A DNA stretch of 64,000 nt from Gammaproteobacteria bacterium (GTDB taxonomy: Bacteria; Pseudomonadota; Gammaproteobacteria; Pseudomonadales; Cellvibrionaceae), in contig SEBV01000004.1 of assembly GCA_004172865.1 (NCBI GenBank), positions 1-64,000 of the forward strand, given 5' to 3'. The position numbers and the translations under genes are program-made. The notes beneath the pieces were generated by a model, which was not told the DNA's origin, did not search any database, and saw only the letters and a list, made by a program, of their open reading frames with translations. Shown here one piece after another: positions 43,611 to 53,262 of the stretch. Each line of letters opens with the position of its first letter. Within the stretch, counting starts at the first letter, position 1.

Positions 43611-45491
43611 ATGGATATTACCAATATTCCGCAAAGCCTTATTAAAGGTCTGGAGCAAAAAAATACCGAACAATTAACGGCGCTGAGCCGTGTGTTGAAT
43701 TTGGTTTTAGGAAAAACCGAAACCGCCATGGTCACATCTACAGCGCCAGTTACCGCACCTGAGCGTGCAGAATTATTAAAACAAACAACTACTGCGTTGG
43801 CACAACTGAATAAGCAAATTGTCGACCCCAATAAAATTCCGCCCGCATTAAAAGCTGAAATATCGCGTTTAGTTGAGCAACAAAATTTAATTCAAAAGCC
43901 GGATTTAAAATGGATTAATTTAACAGTTAATAATCGCCCGCAACTCACTTACAGCGACCGGCCTTTAGTCGCAGGGCAATCGATTCCTGTGCAATTACAA
44001 GGCCCGCAGAAATTGGTCATGCTGAATTTACCCGTCACAACTTCGGTTCAGTTGCCCGAAGCAGATATACCACAATTTCCTGCTGTAAAAACGCCAGCTC
44101 AAGCCACCCAAGCTGCCATTGAAATCGCCAAAAATTTGGTAGGTAAAACTAGTCAGCTGCCGAATGAATTATTGAAAACCGCTGTCGTTGACTTGGTGAA
44201 CAAGCTTGTAAGCGCAGGCGTTATTAATATGGATAAAGCTAATCCATTAAAAGATTCGGTAATCCCGCAACAAGCGTTAATAAATCCACAAGCTAAAACA
44301 GCCTTAAGTGGCAAACCTCTAACTTTTAGCACAGAGGAGTTATCGCAAAAATTATCAGCCCAAGGTGAAAGCAAAAATACAAATCCTGAAACCCAGGCGA
44401 CAAAAAAAATAACCAGCGAAAACTTACGCAATTTATTACCTTTAAAAGATACGCCAAATCTATTGCTATCTGCTGCAACAAAGCTGGAAAGCTTGCCCCC
44501 ACTTAATAAATTACATTTACTTCCTCATGGTGTTGAACAAGCCTTAAAAAGCCTGGCGACACAAATTCGCTCGCCGGAACAGCTAGGCCAACCGAAAGTG
44601 TTGGCACAAGCCCTGAAAAATTCCGGTGTCTTGTTTGAGCATAAATTAGGACAGCTGGCGCAGAACAATTTTAGTGGCGAGCAAGGTGCCAAGAGCACGA
44701 ATCTTATTAAAAATACCTACAATCAGGATTTAAAAGGCGCGCTACTAACATTATTAAATCGCTCAACTCAGGAGCTTGGTGGCGATAAAAAACCAATCTC
44801 CAACGAGCAAACGCAAAAATTAATACAAAACTTGGGAAGTGCGCCTTTCTTTAATCCATCGCTAACGGGATCGGTAAGTTCGCTGAACAATAAAAATGAT
44901 ATTGCACAAGCTGTTGGTCTTTTTATCCAACAATTAATGCAAAAACCCGTTAAAGAATTATCCAACAAAGAATTGCGCACGCAATTGCTCGTTTTGCTGC
45001 AACAACATAGCGTTCATAGTCTGGCAAAAATTCAGTTGCAGCAATTGCATAGCATTACTCATGAGCTGGATACTAAAGATAGCGCGAATCCAAGCGCGTC
45101 CTGGCAATTGGAAATTCCCGTTAAGCACAATAATGATGTGCAGCATATGCATGTGCGGATAGATCGCGATTGGGTGGATGATAAAAACGAATCAGATTCT
45201 GACTATGAGAAATCCACTAACAAAGTTAAACAGTGGTCAGTAACTTTGCGTTTTGATTTGCCAACACTTGGCGAATTTTGCGCGCAACTTGCCATTATTA
45301 ACACGCAGGTCAGCGCGACACTTTGGGCCGCTCGAGAAAAAACTTTTACGCAAGTGAGCGATCAAATAGACGGTTTACGCAAGCAACTTGAGAGCGAAGG
45401 TATCAACGTAAAATATTTGCAATGCATGCGCGGAATTCCGCCTGAAAAGCCTATGGCACTAAGCTATTCACTTATCGATATTTCTACTTGA
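43611..45491 (+). CDS. FliK-like flagellar hook-length control family protein
   Basis: A 626-aa protein. The N-terminal 450 residues are low-complexity, rich in Gln, Thr, Lys and Leu, like the ruler region of FliK. The C-terminal ~100 residues (SWQLEIPVKHNNDVQHMHVRI ... LRFDLPTLGEFCAQLAI) are the FliK Flg_hook domain that interacts with the export gate. No flagellar genes are nearby; the partner is the FlhB-like protein one base downstream. This orphan pair next to ccm is known from Pseudomonas-type genomes. Its role is not established. Confidence 0.8.
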   Translation: MDITNIPQSLIKGLEQKNTEQLTALSRVLNLVLGKTETAMVTSTAPVTAPERAELLKQTTTALAQLNKQIVDPNKIPPALKAEISRLVEQQNLIQKPDLKWINLTVNNRPQLTYSDRPLVAGQSIPVQLQGPQKLVMLNLPVTTSVQLPEADIPQFPAVKTPAQATQAAIEIAKNLVGKTSQLPNELLKTAVVDLVNKLVSAGVINMDKANPLKDSVIPQQALINPQAKTALSGKPLTFSTEELSQKLSAQGESKNTNPETQATKKITSENLRNLLPLKDTPNLLLSAATKLESLPPLNKLHLLPHGVEQALKSLATQIRSPEQLGQPKVLAQALKNSGVLFEHKLGQLAQNNFSGEQGAKSTNLIKNTYNQDLKGALLTLLNRSTQELGGDKKPISNEQTQKLIQNLGSAPFFNPSLTGSVSSLNNKNDIAQAVGLFIQQLMQKPVKELSNKELRTQLLVLLQQHSVHSLAKIQLQQLHSITHELDTKDSANPSASWQLEIPVKHNNDVQHMHVRIDRDWVDDKNESDSDYEKSTNKVKQWSVTLRFDLPTLGEFCAQLAIINTQVSATLWAAREKTFTQVSDQIDGLRKQLESEGINVKYLQCMRGIPPEKPMALSYSLIDIST

Positions 45492-45492
45492 T

Positions 45493-45777
45493 ATGAACGC
45501 AGAAAATAAAGTTAAGAAAGCAGTTGCGCTCTTTTACGATGGTAAAAGTACACCAACTGTTACAGCTAAAGGCACTGGAGCAGTTGCTGAAAATATTATG
45601 GCTATTGCGGAAGAGCATGGCGTTCCACTATGCGACAACAGCGCATTGGTGGAATTGCTTGTGCAGCTTGAGTTGGGCGATGAGATTCCCGAAACGCTTT
45701 ATTTGGCGGTGGCCTACATTATTGCGTTTGCGTACCAACTGGAGGGTAAGGAGCCTGAGGTTTGGTCAAAAGAATAA
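45493..45777 (+). CDS. FlhB C-terminal-like (EscU/YscU family) protein
   Basis: A 94-aa soluble protein matching only the cytoplasmic C-terminal domain of FlhB: KAVALFYDGKSTPTVTAKG, ENIMAIAEEHGVPLCDNSALVELL, then LELGDEIPETLYLAVAYII. The autocleavage NPTH motif is not present (the equivalent stretch is KSTPTVTAKG), and there is no membrane part. With the upstream FliK-like protein it forms a separate two-gene unit. Confidence 0.88.
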   Translation: MNAENKVKKAVALFYDGKSTPTVTAKGTGAVAENIMAIAEEHGVPLCDNSALVELLVQLELGDEIPETLYLAVAYIIAFAYQLEGKEPEVWSKE

Positions 45778-45890
45778 TAAGACAGCGAATTATTTGGTGA
45801 AAACTGTTCAAATTGGTTCTTATGCACTTCACAGCAGGCGCGAATAGTGACAACATCGGCACATTATTCAACCAATAGCCTCATCACTTT

Positions 45891-46697
45891 ATGCATTCAT
45901 CACTGATATCCGCCGCGGAATTGCAAGCTCAGTTAGGCAAAACCACCGTAGTACTCGATTGCCGCTTTAATTTAATGGATAAATCCCAAGGCGAATCACT
46001 TTACCGGCAAGGTCACATTCCTGGCGCCTATTATGTTGACCTTGAGCACGACCTTTCTTCAGCAGTGCAAACTCATGGTGGTCGGCACCCTCTTCCCAAT
46101 ATCGAACAGCTACAAATTAAATTTCGGAATTTTGGTATAAACCAGCACAGCACAGTTGTTGTTTACGATGACTCGCGCATGGCTTACGCCGCGCGTACAT
46201 GGTGGTTGTTAAAATATTTAGGTCATGAAGACGTACGAATTTTGAATGGTGGCTTCAATGCCTGGACAGCCATTCACGGTGCAATTGATAGGCGCGCACC
46301 GTCGTTTAAACAAGGTAATTTTAAAGCTAATATCCAAGCGAATTTTATTGTGGAGCACGATGAAATTCTCAGCGACAAATCGTTAACACTAATTGATTCA
46401 CGCGAATCACGTCGTTTTCAAGGTTTGGAAGAGCCTATAGATCCTATAGCAGGCCACATTCCAAACGCTTTGAATTTTTTCTGGCAAGAAATTACCGATG
46501 AAAAAGGGTTTGTTAAACCCACCGAATGGCAAAAAGCCTATTGGGAAAAAATCGCAGATAAAGAAAACATCGCCGCCTATTGTGGCTCCGGCGTTACCGC
46601 CTGCGTGAATATTTTTTCACTATACCTAGTTGGAATTAATGCAAAACTTTATCCAGGTAGTTGGAGCGATTGGTGTAGTTATCTACCAAAAGATTAA
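45891..46697 (+). CDS. sseA: Rhodanese-type sulfurtransferase (3-mercaptopyruvate sulfurtransferase)
   Basis: A 268-aa protein of two rhodanese domains. The first (1-125) contains VVLDCRFNL and RQGHIPGAYYVDLEHDLS. The second (about 150-268) contains LIDSRESRRFQGLEEPIDPIAGHIPNA-type sequence and the active-site loop YCGSGVTACVN with catalytic Cys. The CGSGVTAC loop is typical of 3-mercaptopyruvate sulfurtransferase rather than thiosulfate rhodanese. It moves sulfur from mercaptopyruvate to thiols or cyanide. Confidence 0.9.
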   Translation: MHSSLISAAELQAQLGKTTVVLDCRFNLMDKSQGESLYRQGHIPGAYYVDLEHDLSSAVQTHGGRHPLPNIEQLQIKFRNFGINQHSTVVVYDDSRMAYAARTWWLLKYLGHEDVRILNGGFNAWTAIHGAIDRRAPSFKQGNFKANIQANFIVEHDEILSDKSLTLIDSRESRRFQGLEEPIDPIAGHIPNALNFFWQEITDEKGFVKPTEWQKAYWEKIADKENIAAYCGSGVTACVNIFSLYLVGINAKLYPGSWSDWCSYLPKD

Positions 46698-46724
46698 GTG
46701 TCATAGAAAGCAAATGTCTAAAAC

Positions 46725-46752
46725 AAAAAAAGCGCCTCATAGGCGCTTTTTT
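46725..46752. terminator. Bidirectional terminator
   Basis: AGCGCCT-CAT-AGGCGCT with A-rich sequence on the left and TTTTTTA on the right. It lies between the convergent sulfurtransferase gene and a minus-strand gene, and works for both. Confidence 0.85.
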
Positions 46753-46765
46753 ATCGATGGAACCG

Positions 46766-47497
46766 CTAGAAATATTCGTACTCGACACGAACATCCCACG
46801 CATCACCAGAATCGTTATCAATATTCGCACGGCCCTGGTAGCGCATTAAATATTTACCTTCGGGCTCGTAGGCATAATAAATAGGCTCTACAAAAATAGA
46901 CGACAGTTTATTCGCAGTATCCACTCGAAAGTATTTCCAGGTTTCCGCAGCGCCTTTGTAAGCCAAAGGCGAAACACTGGAATCAACTTCCTTGATAACA
47001 AATTTTTCGGTACCGAGATTGCGTGCATCTGCTACATCGAACTCTACTTTTTTACCGGAAGTAATTTTTGACCATTGTTGCTGAATGAAAGCATCTACCC
47101 CGGCATCAATAATTAATTTTGCAGTTTCATAAATAGTTTTTGTTTGTGAATCGCCTTTTTTCTTGTGCGTTAAGAGTAAACGTCCACCATCGAATGCAGC
47201 AGAAACCGTTTCATCATCCCGTTCGTCAGAAAATTCCACTCCCGGCTGAAATACTTCAGTGGAGTAGTTCAGCTTCTTACGCGCGAAGAGAACACCATCT
47301 GGTTTGGCATAATTAACGTGAACTTCATTATTGTCATCGAGCTTGGTTATCAATTCGCGATAAACCAACTTTCCGGTTTTGAGATTATACGCCGAGCCAG
47401 AAACCGCGTAGCCATCTGCAGCCAGAACACTTGTTGATGCAAGTGATAATAAAATTAGCAAGTTGCGCAGCCTAAATGTATTCATAAATACCTTCAT
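46766..47497 (-). CDS. Exported hypothetical protein
   Basis: A 243-aa protein with a signal peptide (about 1-26, LLILLSLASTSVLA-ADG). The mature part is beta-rich (VSGSAYNLKTGKLVYRELI, VEFDVADARNLGTEKFVIKEV, YYAYEPEGKYLMRYQGRANI). This pattern resembles periplasmic proteins often annotated as DUF6134-like, which I cannot confirm. GAGAGG lies five bases before ATG 47497; ATG 47485 is the alternative. It is transcribed alone. Confidence 0.7.
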   Translation of the reverse strand: MKVFMNTFRLRNLLILLSLASTSVLAADGYAVSGSAYNLKTGKLVYRELITKLDDNNEVHVNYAKPDGVLFARKKLNYSTEVFQPGVEFSDERDDETVSAAFDGGRLLLTHKKKGDSQTKTIYETAKLIIDAGVDAFIQQQWSKITSGKKVEFDVADARNLGTEKFVIKEVDSSVSPLAYKGAAETWKYFRVDTANKLSSIFVEPIYYAYEPEGKYLMRYQGRANIDNDSGDAWDVRVEYEYF

Positions 47498-47578
47498 AAA
47501 ACCTCTCTTGTTAGCCCAAATTACTTGTGCGGGAAGTATAAGACTTTAGGATTTTTTGTACCACTAGCGGCGAACTTT

Positions 47579-49003
47579 CTAACTTTTCAGCGCGCCAAAT
47601 AGTGCGATAGTTTCTTTGCGGCTTAGCGACAAATCCACAATCGGCAACGGATAACCGGGAGTTGGTGGAGGATTATGGATAACTTTCGCAGGCAGTTTCG
47701 CCAATGCGGGCAAATACTGTCGAATAAAAGTGCCCTCTGCGTCAAAACGTTGAGACTGGCTGACCGGATTAAAAATACGAAAATAAGGTGCTGCATCAGT
47801 TCCTGTCGATGCGCTCCACTGCCAACCGCCGTTGTTTGCGGCGAAATCGCCGTCGATTAGCTGCGTCATAAAATAATGTTCACCTCGTCGCCAATCAATT
47901 TGTAAATTTTTAGTCAGGAACATAGCGACAACCATGCGTAGACGATTGTGCATCCAACCGGTTGCTTTGAGCTGCAGCATAGCGGCATCTACCAAAGGAA
48001 TTCCTGTCTCACCATCGCACCATGCTTTGAATGATTTTTCGTCGTAGCGCCACGGGAAAGCCTCAGTGTGTTTTTGCATCGCTTTAAATTTACAGACATC
48101 AGAAAAGTCGACAACCACATGCTGATAAAAATCACGCCATACTAATTCGCCAATCCAGGTTTTAACCCCTGCACTTCCTGAATCCCAATCGCCTTTACTC
48201 TCTTGCAACGCGGCAACTAAACATTGTTTCGGAGAAATGCTTCCTACTGCCAAATAGGGCGATAGTTGCGACGTGCCTTCTACCTGAGGAAAGTCCCGAG
48301 CTGTTTGATAGTCGTCAATAGAATTTTTCGTAAACTTTTTTAAACGTTTACTGGCTTCTTTCTCACCGGCAGGCCAAAGTTTTGATAAATCACGTTGCGT
48401 AATGTTTTCAAAAAATGCATTGAGTTTATTATCCGTCAGCGCAGGATGATGATGTTCATTCTGCACTCTAGGTTTCTTTAAAACCTGAAGCGGAAGTGAG
48501 CGTGCCTGTTGCATCCAATTATTTTTAAAAGCGGTGAATACTTTGTAAGGTTCACCTTTACCGTTGCGAATCATGCCGGGCGGAATGATAACTCTATCGT
48601 GAAAGCGTTTAACTAAGGCTCCATCTTCGCGTAACACTTCAGATACTTGCTTATCCCGATTAAACTCATCAAGTGGATATTCTGCGTTAAAGAATAACTC
48701 TTCAACTCCATGTGTCTTTATAAGATGTTGCAATTCGGTCTTTATTTGCGACATTTTATTTACAGTTATAATTTCAAACGAAATGTTTAATTCGGCTAAA
48801 TCTTGATTAAGTATTAAAAGATGACGGCGAATAAAATCTACCCGTGCTGGCGCCACAACGTGATTTTTTAACATTTCATGACAGATAATATAAACCGCCA
48901 ACACGCCTTCTTGATCTTCGGCCGCACGAAATAATGCGGGGTTATCGTAAATACGCAAATCATTTCTAAACCAAACGATTCGTTTAAATTGTGCAGTCTT
49001 CAT
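47579..49003 (-). CDS. phrB: Deoxyribodipyrimidine photolyase (class I CPD type)
   Basis: A 474-aa photolyase. The N-terminal alpha/beta photolyase domain (IVWFRNDLRIYDNPALFRAAE) binds the antenna cofactor. The helical FAD domain shows TWIGELVWRDFYQHV, CDGETGIPLVDAAMLQLKATGW, MHNRLRMVVAMFLTKNL and WQWSASTGTDAAPYFRIFNP. It repairs cyclobutane pyrimidine dimers using light. Its ATG overlaps the end of the MerR gene by four bases, so it is co-translated with a light-type regulator. Confidence 0.95.
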   Translation of the reverse strand: MKTAQFKRIVWFRNDLRIYDNPALFRAAEDQEGVLAVYIICHEMLKNHVVAPARVDFIRRHLLILNQDLAELNISFEIITVNKMSQIKTELQHLIKTHGVEELFFNAEYPLDEFNRDKQVSEVLREDGALVKRFHDRVIIPPGMIRNGKGEPYKVFTAFKNNWMQQARSLPLQVLKKPRVQNEHHHPALTDNKLNAFFENITQRDLSKLWPAGEKEASKRLKKFTKNSIDDYQTARDFPQVEGTSQLSPYLAVGSISPKQCLVAALQESKGDWDSGSAGVKTWIGELVWRDFYQHVVVDFSDVCKFKAMQKHTEAFPWRYDEKSFKAWCDGETGIPLVDAAMLQLKATGWMHNRLRMVVAMFLTKNLQIDWRRGEHYFMTQLIDGDFAANNGGWQWSASTGTDAAPYFRIFNPVSQSQRFDAEGTFIRQYLPALAKLPAKVIHNPPPTPGYPLPIVDLSLSRKETIALFGALKS

Positions 49004-49923
49004 ACCAATTCCTTAACGCCACCCAATGAATCTTGAAGTAAAACGCTATTCAGCATTTGTGTTATAGCTTGTTGCCCGTCATCACCCACAATATGAACAT
49101 GATTTGGTAGCTCCATATTTATTATTTTGCCAAGCTTTCCGCCAACAAAAATAGGAACTGATATTAGATCAGCGAGTTGTACAAGTTCTCTTTGAAATTC
49201 GCCTAAACTTGAACAGGAATCGTTGTAAACAATAAATCCTTCAATGGCTAATTGCTCGGCAGCAAATACTATTTCTTTGCTTGAAATTAAACCAATGAGT
49301 TCAGATTTTATTTGATGTGTGGTCAACCCATAATGCAGCAATACATTTAAAAGAGAATTACCTACAGTAGATAATTGTAAAATCGCCACGGAATTTCCGC
49401 TGGTTTGCTGGCGTTGTCGCTGTGTTAACATCAGCAGATATTCTGATAAACGGTTTTCCAAAATTATTTTTTTTACACGATTCCCGTAAAAATCTTGTGC
49501 TAGTTGATCAAGTACAGGAGTAATTAGTTGGTCAGCAATAACGGCTGCAGGATAAACCGAAAATAGTTGATTAAAAAAAGCGTCCAGTTTGCCGAGATTT
49601 AGATCGGCCATTATCGACAACAATTCGGCACAATAAACTTGCCAGCTGTTTTCGATAACTACATCACTTGATGCATAACCTGCTTCCAAAAGCTCGCTCA
49701 CTTTTCCTATGGCTAATCCACGGGCAAGCCATGTCTGAATTTTTTTAATCAGTTCAATATCTTCGCGGCGATAAAGTCGGTGGCCTTTAGCGGTCCGCAA
49801 TGGTTTTATCAGGCCATAACGACGTTCCCAGGCGCGCAGCGTTACACTGTTAACGCCGGTAAGCCTTGAAATATCACGTATAGGTAGCGGGCTATCATCG
49901 GAAGTTTCTATAATTTTTCTCAT
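49000..49923 (-). CDS. MerR-family regulator with degenerate B12-binding-like domain (LitR/CarH relative)
   Basis: A 307-aa protein. Residues about 13-82 are a MerR DNA-binding domain (IRDISRLTGVNSVTLRAWERRYGLIKPLRTAKGH). The rest has the fold pattern of a CarH/LitR helical plus cobalamin-binding region. The ligand signatures are missing, however: no W-x9-EH (here GNRVKKIILENR) and no DxHxxG (here QLSTVGNSLL). It may be a B12-independent light or antagonist regulator such as BluR-type proteins. It lies in an operon with the photolyase and a DUF523-DUF1722 protein, which are typical LitR targets. Confidence 0.8.
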   Translation of the reverse strand: MRKIIETSDDSPLPIRDISRLTGVNSVTLRAWERRYGLIKPLRTAKGHRLYRREDIELIKKIQTWLARGLAIGKVSELLEAGYASSDVVIENSWQVYCAELLSIMADLNLGKLDAFFNQLFSVYPAAVIADQLITPVLDQLAQDFYGNRVKKIILENRLSEYLLMLTQRQRQQTSGNSVAILQLSTVGNSLLNVLLHYGLTTHQIKSELIGLISSKEIVFAAEQLAIEGFIVYNDSCSSLGEFQRELVQLADLISVPIFVGGKLGKIINMELPNHVHIVGDDGQQAITQMLNSVLLQDSLGGVKELV

Positions 49924-49942
49924 ACTAAATTTTTATTCCGAA

Positions 49943-50899
49943 TTATTCTTCAAGCACAAAATTGCGCAAGCCTAATTCATCTGGATAAGGCGCCCAAAAT
50001 GTTTGATTTTTTAGGTAAGGATTATCCAACGTCATCAAATAGTGTTTTAACAGTGTAAGCGGAACAACTATCGGCACTAGACCTTTACCGTAGGTTTCAA
50101 TCGAATTGCTCAGCTCCGCTTTTTCTAATTTATTAATGTGCAATTTTAAGTAGCCACGCAAATGCATCATGGCGTTAGTATTTCCTTTGCGTGTGGCCTT
50201 ATGGCCCAATGCAGTCATTAACAGTTGAATAAATTCATTATTAATTTGTTCAATAGGTCGATCAGATAAGTTGGCTAAAAATTTTCCAATCGCAAAATAA
50301 CTTGGAACGTGGTGAGCCATCACCTGATATTTGTAGCGGGAATAAAATTCGATGATTTTTTTCGCAGTTGGATCGTTCTGCAAGTTTTGTCGCCAATCAT
50401 GCAGTGCAAATATTCGAGCAATAAAATTTTCTCGCAGACCCGCATCAGTTAAACGTCCCGCCTCTTCCACAGGAATTAATGGCATCAACTCCATAAATTT
50501 TTTCGCGTAAGCGCCCTGCCCGCGACTATCAATCGACTGACCATTGCTACCGTAACGTTTCAAACCGAACACGGCACAACTTGGGGAGTTTTGCATGAAT
50601 ACGTAGCCGCAAATATCCTGCATATTAGAGGCGGCATCTTCAGCTTCTTTGGTCAATGCATCTGTCACGTCTAGATCAGAGTTTTCAACACCGCGAATGC
50701 GATCTTGCCCATCTGTAACAATCAACCGAATAGGTTTGCGGGGAACACCCAGACCAATGGCCAATTCTGGGCAGAACGAGCGAAATTCGACGTGACTCGA
50801 AAGCACGTCTGTTAGGTAACGATTGCGCTTATGGCCACCGTCATATCTAACCGGCTCGCCGAGTAAGCATTGACTGACGCCTATGGGGATTTTTGACAT
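49943..50899 (-). CDS. DUF523 and DUF1722 domain protein
   Basis: A 318-aa protein. The N-terminal DUF523 (1-150) contains IGVSQCLLGEPVRYDGGHKR and FMQNSPSCAVFGLKRY. The C-terminal DUF1722 (about 190-300) contains HVPSYFAIGKFLANLSDRP and KATRKGNTNAMMHLRGYLK. Such fusions are regularly found beside photolyases and MerR/LitR light regulators; their reaction is unknown. It is the first gene of the three-gene light operon, 19 bases before the MerR gene, and its promoter region holds palindromic sites. Confidence 0.88.
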   Translation of the reverse strand: MSKIPIGVSQCLLGEPVRYDGGHKRNRYLTDVLSSHVEFRSFCPELAIGLGVPRKPIRLIVTDGQDRIRGVENSDLDVTDALTKEAEDAASNMQDICGYVFMQNSPSCAVFGLKRYGSNGQSIDSRGQGAYAKKFMELMPLIPVEEAGRLTDAGLRENFIARIFALHDWRQNLQNDPTAKKIIEFYSRYKYQVMAHHVPSYFAIGKFLANLSDRPIEQINNEFIQLLMTALGHKATRKGNTNAMMHLRGYLKLHINKLEKAELSNSIETYGKGLVPIVVPLTLLKHYLMTLDNPYLKNQTFWAPYPDELGLRNFVLEE

Positions 50900-50931
50900 A
50901 AGGCAAATACCTATACAGATTAAGCTACGAT

Positions 50932-50944
50932 GTATAAGTTATAC
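50932..50944. promoter_or_regulatory. GTATAA-G-TTATAC palindrome upstream of the light operon
   Basis: A perfect 6-bp inverted repeat around a central G, 33 bases before the DUF523 start. A TATACA half-site lies at 50922-50927. A likely binding site for the MerR protein encoded in the operon. Confidence 0.55.
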
Positions 50945-50953
50945 GGAATTTTA

Positions 50954-50979
50954 TTATACATAGCAAGATATATGTATAA
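50954..50979. promoter_or_regulatory. TTATACAT-N10-ATGTATAA inverted repeat
   Basis: A perfect 8-bp inverted repeat with a 10-base spacer. MerR-family light regulators bind repeats of this sort (TGTATA/TATACA) near promoters. Together with the neighbouring palindrome it forms a cluster of at least four TGTATA/TATACA half-sites. Confidence 0.55.
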
Positions 50980-51016
50980 GTATTTGAGGAAATGTAAATG
51001 ATTAATTAGCGGACAT

Positions 51017-51046
51017 AAAAAAGCCGACTTTCGTCGGCTTTTTTAT
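51017..51046. terminator. Terminator after cysB
   Basis: AAGCCGAC-TTTC-GTCGGCTT flanked by A-tract and T-tract, immediately beyond the cysB stop on the minus strand. Works in both directions. Confidence 0.85.
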
Positions 51047-51047
51047 T

Positions 51048-52064
<1,017 letters not shown>

Positions 52065-52231
52065 TCACGGATGCGATCAACTGTTATAAAAACACTTCAG
52101 CTTTATACTTTTCAAGAATAGACGTCTATTACATCAAATTCCAATTTATTTGCATATATCCCAAAAAGCTGGTTTCTTACAACTTTAGACCATATCCAGA
52201 ATTTTTATAGTTTTTAGGCGAAATTTTTTAT

Positions 52232-53155
52232 TCAGTTTTTGCCAGACAGTTCTAAGGTCTGGTTTGCAATGCCATGCGGCACGTGACCTGTCGCGACATG
52301 TTCGCTTGCTGAATCGCAATGAACTCGTTGATCATCAAAAAACACGTCTGCTCCATAAGCTTTCAAAAATGTTCCTTTTGAAAGTCCGCCTAAAAACAGT
52401 GATTCATCAATACGAATGTTCCAGGCGCGTAGGGTTCTTATAACTCGCTCATGAGCTGGTGCTGATCGTGCAGTAACTAGTGCAGTTCTAATGGGGCAAT
52501 CATGCTCGCCAAACTCGCGCTGTAAACCTTGCAATGCAGATAAGAATTCCTTAAATGGCCCACCAGACAGTGGCTCTTTTGCAGATGCTTTTTCACTTTC
52601 GGTAAAAGCGCTTAAACCTTCAAGTTTATAAACGCGCTCGGCCTCGTCAGAAAATAAGACTGCATCACCATCAAATGCGAAACGTATTTGGTCTTCGTTA
52701 TCAACCTTGCTTTTAGACGCCAATAAAGTTGCGGCCGCAATTCCGTGGTCGAGAGCGTGTTTAACATCTTCAGCGTGAGTAGATAAAAAGAGATGACAGC
52801 CAAATGCAGTCGCATAACCATATGGTGAGGTTCCGCTACAAAATGCGGCACGAGTGATATTCAATCCATAATGCTCGATTGAATTAAAAACGCGTAGGCC
52901 TGTGTCTGCGCTATTTCGCGATAACAAAATAACTTCCACCCTTGGCTCGCCCCCCAACTTTTTATTTAGATGCAATAACTTTTGCACCATGGGAAAAGCG
53001 TCACCAGGCTTCAATATTTCGTCTTCGTGATCAATCTGATAACGTGCATAAGCGTCAAGACCTTCGTTCACGAAGATCTGGTGACTATCATCAAGGTTGA
53101 ATAGCGCGCGTGACGATATGGCGATAACAAGCTTTGTTCCAAAACCACTAGGCAT
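52232..53155 (-). CDS. Cytosolic 5'-nucleotidase (PF06189 family)
   Basis: A 307-aa HAD-like phosphatase. Motifs: LVIAISSRALFNLDDSHQIF near the start (motif I DD-type), ILLSRNSADTGLRVFNSI, then FCSGTSPYGYATAFGCHLFLS and IRFAFDGDAVLFSDEAE with the Asp pair. This is the 5-nucleotidase family related to animal NT5C1, cleaving AMP/IMP-type nucleotides. There is no signal peptide. Substrate choice cannot be read from the sequence. Confidence 0.85.
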   Translation of the reverse strand: MPSGFGTKLVIAISSRALFNLDDSHQIFVNEGLDAYARYQIDHEDEILKPGDAFPMVQKLLHLNKKLGGEPRVEVILLSRNSADTGLRVFNSIEHYGLNITRAAFCSGTSPYGYATAFGCHLFLSTHAEDVKHALDHGIAAATLLASKSKVDNEDQIRFAFDGDAVLFSDEAERVYKLEGLSAFTESEKASAKEPLSGGPFKEFLSALQGLQREFGEHDCPIRTALVTARSAPAHERVIRTLRAWNIRIDESLFLGGLSKGTFLKAYGADVFFDDQRVHCDSASEHVATGHVPHGIANQTLELSGKN

Positions 53156-53262
53156 AATTAAATCCCAAATAAGTTGATGGCCTAAACTACCACCAAAAGC
53201 GAAAACATGGGAATAATTTCATAAAATGTACCGCCAAAATTAAAGCAAATCTTTGCCTATAT

